Shown here: in pieces, positions 60,004 through 64,000 of the stretch | Layout: each line of letters starts with the position of its first letter | Position numbering within the stretch: position 1 is the first letter of the stretch | Source of the DNA: Palsa-1392 sp036490335 | GTDB taxonomy: Bacteria > Verrucomicrobiota > Verrucomicrobiia > Chthoniobacterales > UBA10450 | DNA length: 64,000 nucleotides | Assembly (NCBI GenBank): GCA_036490335.1 | Contig: DASXEB010000013.1 | Location: 1-64,000 of the forward strand | Direction: 5' to 3' | Translations under genes and position numbers: made by a program | The notes under the pieces: model-generated | What the model was told of the DNA's origin: nothing | Database searches by the model: none | What the model saw: only the letters and a program-made list of their open reading frames with translations

Positions 60004-60649
60004 CTTTCAGTTCTTTCAGGCCGTCGTAAATTTTCTTCAGCCCCAATTCGAGCCGGGTTTTGACGGTCCCCAAAGGTGTATTCGTATTTGCGGCGATTTC
60101 GCGCTGACTCATCCCGCGAAAAAACGCCAGGTCGATCGCCTGCTGCTGCGCCGGCGGCAGACTGTTGATCACTTTGCGCACGAGCGCGCGCGTGTCGGAA
60201 AAGTCGATTTCCTCCGCGGTCGCGTTGTGCACCCAAGCTTCGGGCTGCTGTTCGGTCTCGTTTTGCAAACGCTCGCCCGCCCGCGCGTAGGCCTGCTTTT
60301 TGCGCAGGCCGTCGATCGCCCGCCGTCGCGCCAGCGTCACCATCCAGCCCAGCGGTTTGCCTTTTTTGGCCGAGAAATTCTGCGCGTGCCGCCAGACTTC
60401 CATGAAAATTTCCTGCAACAAATCGTCCGCCTCGGCTTCGTTGTGGACGACGCGCAGGATGAGCGCCTTTATGATGCCGTTGTAGCGATCGTAAAGCTGG
60501 GAGAGCGCCTCGGGATCTTCGCGCTGGATGCCTTCCATCAATTCCACATCGGTCGGCTGACCGGGCTCGAGCCGCGGGCTGATCGCGGGCATCCGCGGCC
60601 TTGATTCATCATCGTCGGGATCGTTAGGCAGCTTCGGTCGGCGCGGCAT
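59993..60649 (-). CDS. ECF-type RNA polymerase sigma factor (SigK-like)
   Basis: 218 residues. Region 2: LYDRYNGIIKALILRVVHNE and ADDLLQEIFMEVWRHA with TLARRRAIDGLRKKQ. Region 4: SLPPAQQQAIDLAFFRGMSQ, REIAANTNTPLGTVKTRLEL. A disordered acidic/Pro lead of about 35 residues precedes it. It directs RNA polymerase to stress promoters and is held by the anti-sigma domain encoded next. The start overlaps the msrB stop (TGATG), tying it to repair of oxidised methionine. 9-mer at 60621 gives LPND. Confidence 0.93.
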   Translation of the reverse strand: MPRRPKLPNDPDDDESRPRMPAISPRLEPGQPTDVELMEGIQREDPEALSQLYDRYNGIIKALILRVVHNEAEADDLLQEIFMEVWRHAQNFSAKKGKPLGWMVTLARRRAIDGLRKKQAYARAGERLQNETEQQPEAWVHNATAEEIDFSDTRALVRKVINSLPPAQQQAIDLAFFRGMSQREIAANTNTPLGTVKTRLELGLKKIYDGLKELKDEL

Positions 60650-61368
60650 CAGTTTGGGCGAGGAGGAAAGATGTAAAGCGGCATCCGCGGCCCGTCCACC
60701 GCGATTTCGCGCCGCTTGTTCGCGGGCGATTTGCCGTCGCGCTTTTCGTTAGGCCCTAACGAACTATTTTTTTCCGTCGCGTCGTCCGCCGGCTTGTCGA
60801 AAAGATAGAGATACTGGCCGTAGCCTTCCTCTTTCATCTTTTCCACCGGCACGAAACGCAGCGCGGCCGAGTTCATGCAATAACGCATCCCGGTCGGGGC
60901 CGGCCCGTCGTCGAAAACATGGCCGAGATGCGCGTCGTCTTTTTTCGAGCGCACTTCGGTCCGCGACATGAACAGGCTGCGGTCCGTCTTTTCCACGACG
61001 TTATTTTTGTCGATCGGCTTCGTGAAGCTCGGCCAGCCCGAGCCGCTCTCGAATTTATCGGTCGAGGAAAAAAGCGGCTCGCCGCTGATCAGGTCGACGT
61101 AAATTCCCGGCGCGTGATTGTTCCAATATTCGTTGTGAAAGGGCGGCTCGGTGCCGTTCTCGCGCGTCACGCGATATTGCTCAGGCGTTAATTTTTTCTT
61201 CAGCTCGGTGTCGGACATGGTTTTCGTTTCGGTTGGTTGTTGAGTGTTGGAAATGACGGCAGCGCTCGAGGGCGAGGTGACCGCGTCGTTCGGCTTGCCC
61301 GCGCGAATCTGCGCAAAGGGAAACGCGCAGGCAGCCGTCGCGATGAAAACAAAAGTGAGGGTATGCAT
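60649..61368 (-). CDS. msrB: Exported peptide methionine-R-sulfoxide reductase
   Basis: 239 residues. Signal peptide MHTLTFVFIATAACAFPFAQ, then MsrB: LKKKLTPEQYRVTRENGTEP, SGSGWPSFTKPI, SRTEVRSKKDDAHLGHVFDD and nucleophile Cys in GMRYCMNSAALRF. The two CxxC zinc sites of zinc-type MsrB are missing. A C-terminal extension of about 60 residues includes SSLGPNE, written by a back-to-back pair of 9-mers (palindrome 60745-60763). Repairs periplasmic methionine-R-sulfoxide. First gene of msrB-sigma-anti-sigma. Confidence 0.93.
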   Translation of the reverse strand: MHTLTFVFIATAACAFPFAQIRAGKPNDAVTSPSSAAVISNTQQPTETKTMSDTELKKKLTPEQYRVTRENGTEPPFHNEYWNNHAPGIYVDLISGEPLFSSTDKFESGSGWPSFTKPIDKNNVVEKTDRSLFMSRTEVRSKKDDAHLGHVFDDGPAPTGMRYCMNSAALRFVPVEKMKEEGYGQYLYLFDKPADDATEKNSSLGPNEKRDGKSPANKRREIAVDGPRMPLYIFPPRPN

Positions 61369-61437
61369 CGCACGTAGGAGAAGATAATAGCGCGCTTATT
61401 CCCTCGCAATAATCGCGCGAAATCCCGGGCCGAAGAT

Positions 61438-61457
61438 TCGTTAGGCATTCGTTAGGC
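61438..61457. repeat. Direct pair of 9-mer copies between MFS and msrB genes
   Basis: TCGTTAGGC occurs at 61438-61446 and again at 61449-61457, two bases apart. The second copy overlaps the 3' end of the MFS gene (stop at 61452-61454). The rest of the 83-base gap has no other feature; it must hold the msrB promoter. Confidence 0.8.
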
Positions 61458-63002
61458 AAACGCCTCGCGGCCTGCTTCAGGAACGCGAATGTAATGGCGG
61501 AAGAGAACCAGCCCGATCGGCGCGATGGAGGCCGCAAGAGCAAATATCAACCACATCGTTCCGGAATGGCGCGGTCCGACCGCGGGGCAAAAGCTCGCGA
61601 GGAGCCAGCCCGCGCCGCCGATGAGAAATTTGCCTAACAAGAAAGGAATGTAAGAAAGCGCGCCGTAGGAAGCTTCCTGACCTTTCGGCGCAATCGCGGC
61701 CGCATATTCATAAACTCGCGGCGAATAGAAAGCTTCGCCGACGGAAAAGAGCGCGATGTAGAGCGCGATCATGACGTAGTAAGGATGAATCACGCCTTTC
61801 ACTCCGAGATAATCGCGACCGATCCACTGCCCGGGAAGACCGTCGGCCGCTGATTGAAACCAAGCCGTCGGCAGCGCCATGATGAAGACGGAAGCGGCGC
61901 AAATAATTCCTCCGATGATGACCATGCGATAGGCCGTGAATCTTTGCGTGAGCGCGCCGATCGTCGGCACAAAAAGAATCGTGAGCAGGTAATTAATCGA
62001 CAAGAGCTGCCCGATCGGCGCGCCGTCGCCGAGCTCGCGGATGCCAAACTTCGGAAAGACGTAATCCATCTGCATGACGATGACTTTGAGAAACCCGATC
62101 AAGAGCAGAAAAGCGAGCAGCCGATAAAAGCCCGACTGCCCGAGGAGCCGTTTGAATAAACGCCCTGTCTCCCGCGCGCTGTCGCGCACTGTAAGTATGA
62201 CGCGTTTTCCAAATTGCGCCCCTTCGTAAAGCATCGTCTCGGGCGCGAAACGCACACCTTCATCCGTCGCTTCCGCACCGCGGCGCAGGAAAAAAATCGG
62301 GAAAAGAATGCTGACCTCAAATAGAAAGCTAACGAGAAAGAGTGTGCGGTAAGTGCTTATCTGCTCGCCGAAGAAATTAAAATGCCCGTGCTCGCCGAGA
62401 TGTTGCCGCACGAAATCGAAGATCCGCGCCGCGATCAGAAAGCCAACGTTCATGATTGTATAGATGAGCGAGAACGCGATCGACCGTTGCCGCGTGGTCG
62501 AATAGCGTCGCGTCGCCGCGATTAGGACCGGCGTGCCCAGCGCCTCACCGATGACAAGCGGCGCGAGACCAGCCGCGAGCGCGATCCATTTTACCGTCGC
62601 GACGACCATCACGAAGCGCGCAAACAGACAGACACAGACACCGAAGAAAAATGTTCGCCGCAATCCGAGCGCGTCGGTAATCGATCCGGCGAGTAACGTG
62701 CAGACCGTCATCGCCGGCGCCCAAATCCAGCCTACTATCACGCCGGCCGATTGATCGTTGTAGCCAAGATCGGACGAAAGCCAAAGAACGAGCGTTTTGT
62801 TCGTGACTGAGTAGGCCGCGATCACGAGCAGCTTGATCGCGAAGGTGAGCCAGAGCTCGCGCTGCGCATTTCGGAGCACGCCGAATTTCGCGAAAAATCC
62901 GCCGAGCCCGCGCGCGGCCGGCGGCGGCGCACCGATCTCCGGCGTCGCGGCGCCTGGTTTTATCGTCGAGCTCACGTGGGCAAAAGAATCAGCCGATTTC
63001 AC
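61452..63002 (-). CDS. Major facilitator superfamily transporter
   Basis: 516 residues with about 12-13 hydrophobic helices after a 50-residue polar lead. MFS marks: SAGVIVGWIWAPAMTVCTLL with GSITDALGLRRTFF between helices 2 and 3, and GEALGTPVLIAATRRY. A long loop near 235-290 (GVRFAPETMLYEGAQFGKRV) separates the halves, recalling peptide (POT) transporters, but the ExxER signature was not found. Substrate unknown. The opposite gene at 63103 is divergent. Confidence 0.8.
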   Translation of the reverse strand: MKSADSFAHVSSTIKPGAATPEIGAPPPAARGLGGFFAKFGVLRNAQRELWLTFAIKLLVIAAYSVTNKTLVLWLSSDLGYNDQSAGVIVGWIWAPAMTVCTLLAGSITDALGLRRTFFFGVCVCLFARFVMVVATVKWIALAAGLAPLVIGEALGTPVLIAATRRYSTTRQRSIAFSLIYTIMNVGFLIAARIFDFVRQHLGEHGHFNFFGEQISTYRTLFLVSFLFEVSILFPIFFLRRGAEATDEGVRFAPETMLYEGAQFGKRVILTVRDSARETGRLFKRLLGQSGFYRLLAFLLLIGFLKVIVMQMDYVFPKFGIRELGDGAPIGQLLSINYLLTILFVPTIGALTQRFTAYRMVIIGGIICAASVFIMALPTAWFQSAADGLPGQWIGRDYLGVKGVIHPYYVMIALYIALFSVGEAFYSPRVYEYAAAIAPKGQEASYGALSYIPFLLGKFLIGGAGWLLASFCPAVGPRHSGTMWLIFALAASIAPIGLVLFRHYIRVPEAGREAFA

Positions 63003-63102
63003 TTGAATGGAAGAGGCATTTCGCGCGCCGCGATTCCGGCAAAAGACGAAGTTGTGCCCGCTCGCGACCGGCCTACATTCCGCGACCGGTTTCCCGCCAA
63101 GT

Positions 63103-63906
63103 ATGTTTCCGCTTTCGAGTTCTTCGCTGCCGCAAAATGCCGAAGCGTTGCGCGACGAACTCGAGAAAACACTCGGCCGCGCGGTGCAATCGAAGGCGCC
63201 GATGATCGCGGTCGAAGATCGGAATTATCCCGCGCTCGCCGCGCTGCGGGTTTCGCTCGACAACGCGCAAATGAACGACGTGATCAAAAGGCCGCCACCC
63301 GTTAGGGGAAAAGTCGAGCCGGCGCTGCAAATCGAACATCTCGAAATCAACGGCCAGCCATTTTTTGTGCAACGCGCCGCGATCAATCTGCGCGGCGATG
63401 CGCGCGATGTCCGCGTCGGCCAGGCGCGCGACGAGAAACAAAATGTCGTGCTCGTTTTGCAGGACGCGGCCGAGGGCAGCGTCGAAGTCCGGCTCACGAT
63501 CGCGGATTTGGAAGCGCTCATCCTCGCGATCGCAAAACCCGAAGCTGCCAAACAGGGCATCTCGATCGAGAAAGTGGAGCTGCGATTGCAGGCGCGAAGC
63601 GAGCGCGCACTCGATCTCGTGGCGCAGGTGCGCGCGAAAAAATTGTTCCTCACCGCCGCGGTGAAAATCGGCGGCAGCGTCGAGATTGACGAGGCGATGA
63701 ACGCCCACATCTCGAAGCTGCATTGCGACGGCGAAGGCAACCTCGGCACCCTCGCTTGCGGTTTTCTCGCGCCGCATTTGCAGCGGTGGGAGAAGCGCAC
63801 CTTTCCGCTCGCGGCGCATTCGTTAGGCGAAATAAAACTGCGCGATGTCCGCGTCGCGGTCGGAAGCGATTTGCGCGTGACGGCGCGATTTGGGCGCGAC
63901 GTTTAG
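63103..63906 (+). CDS. Hypothetical protein
   Basis: 267 residues from MFPLSSSSLPQNAEALRDEL. Alpha-beta composition with IEHLEINGQPFFVQRAAINL, GISIEKVELRLQARSERALD and a closing beta pair LGEIKLRDVRVAVGSDLRV. The strand pattern is like LmeA/DUF2993-type lipid-binding domains, but I cannot confirm it. No signal peptide. The upstream ATG at 63007 adds 32 residues overlapping the divergent promoter. 9-mer at 63820. Confidence 0.55.
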   Translation: MFPLSSSSLPQNAEALRDELEKTLGRAVQSKAPMIAVEDRNYPALAALRVSLDNAQMNDVIKRPPPVRGKVEPALQIEHLEINGQPFFVQRAAINLRGDARDVRVGQARDEKQNVVLVLQDAAEGSVEVRLTIADLEALILAIAKPEAAKQGISIEKVELRLQARSERALDLVAQVRAKKLFLTAAVKIGGSVEIDEAMNAHISKLHCDGEGNLGTLACGFLAPHLQRWEKRTFPLAAHSLGEIKLRDVRVAVGSDLRVTARFGRDV

Positions 63907-64000
63907 AAATTTCGACGCGGCGCGAAGCATCGCCGCGTTGATCATTTCCGCGCCTACCGCTAACGTCCCGGTTCCGCTTTTTTCGCCATGTTGATCAAGA

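Larger units (their letters stand above)
159..63828. repeat. Dispersed 9-mer TCGTTAGGC / GCCTAACGA, about 90 exact copies
   Basis: Examples of TCGTTAGGC starts: 159, 4750, 7486, 7531, 10796, 11452, 11786, 12288, 12587, 13602, 16146, 20258, 23177, 24083, 25612, 27709, 28166, 29379, 29471, 29616, 30832, 32134, 32527, 34130, 35381, 35448, 35484, 36770, 37663, 38589, 39628, 43267, 43287, 44397, 45588, 46442, 46530, 47484, 47784, 48512, 55712, 58752, 60621, 60746, 61438, 61449, 63820. GCCTAACGA starts: 5384, 6459, 7313, 7640, 8606, 8796, 10321, 11176, 13855, 14415, 16867, 18538, 23751, 25074, 28564, 31514, 33509, 35406, 35994, 36612, 36648, 36877, 38318, 38571, 38639, 39108, 39656, 40009, 42598, 42799, 43249, 44555, 44999, 45241, 46367, 46739, 46871, 48133, 49132, 49550, 51314, 59734, 59756. 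One-base variants add roughly 25. Counted by eye. Confidence 0.93.

Noticed and set aside
159..63828. TCGTTAGGC as a Chi or FtsK-orienting (KOPS) site
   Set aside because: Orientation is nearly balanced (47 to 43) through the whole window, whereas Chi and KOPS are strongly polar.
63988..64000. Possible start of a gene (MLIK) at the window edge
   Set aside because: Only four codons are visible and there is no clear ribosome binding site.

Overview
The window looks like a chromosomal segment of a GC-rich Gram-negative bacterium. My best guess is Verrucomicrobiota (Spartobacteria/Chthoniobacter-like). The grounds are an alternative complex III plus caa3 oxidase operon, exported proteins with PEP-CTERM-like tails, a clpS-DUF2017 pair, and a codon style heavy in GCG, CGC and GAG. 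This placement is inference. I saw no rRNA, tRNA or CRISPR array.

Layout. 1-124: right end of an IS3-family element. 298-2827: ABC-2 type transporter (ATPase gene frameshifted), divergent from a DUF2975/XRE pair across an AT-rich double palindrome. 3.0-8.7 kb: a sorting-tail protein, an orphan MNT nucleotidyltransferase, a large exported PD40-M28-PDZ peptidase, a GNAT enzyme and an exported double-Hsp20 protein. 8.8-10.6 kb: GH15 glucoamylase/trehalase. 10.86-22.0 kb: one tightly overlapping operon, actABCDEF - small membrane protein - SCO - coxB - coxA. This is a quinol-to-oxygen electron transfer chain with no subunit III gene in the window. 22.0-30.0 kb: lipid kinase, phosphoesterase, Kup, lipoprotein, alanine dehydrogenase, YqgE, RecF, transglutaminase. 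30.1-36.6 kb: DUF4230, AsmA/TamB-like giant, a small secreted protein, a frameshifted M48 (Ste24) protease and an S1/P1 nuclease. 36.65-40.4 kb: smc. 40.5-49.5 kb: hypothetical, amino-acid permease, gamma-glutamyltransferase divergent from an M20 peptidase, NlpC/P60, queF-queC, small proteins. 49.6-54.9 kb: apt, hypotheticals around a 42-nt minisatellite, and an alkaline phosphatase-TPR-sulfotransferase fusion. 54.9-57.9 kb: four tandem paralogs of the sorting-tail family. 58.0-63.9 kb: clpS-DUF2017, an msrB - ECF sigma - anti-sigma operon, an MFS transporter and a hypothetical.

The main discovery candidate is a dispersed 9-mer, TCGTTAGGC (reverse GCCTAACGA). I count about 90 exact copies (47 on one strand, 43 on the other), against about 0.5 expected by chance. 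It lies inside genes in every frame that avoids a stop, between genes, as paired inverted copies forming terminator-like hairpins, and as the source of the stop codon of several genes. Density, strand balance, tolerance within coding sequence and terminator pairing all resemble DNA uptake sequences of Neisseria and Pasteurellaceae. I know of no such description for this group. The motif is strikingly uneven, being almost absent from 0.2-4.7, 40.0-42.6 and 49.6-58.7 kb, which may mark younger or foreign segments.
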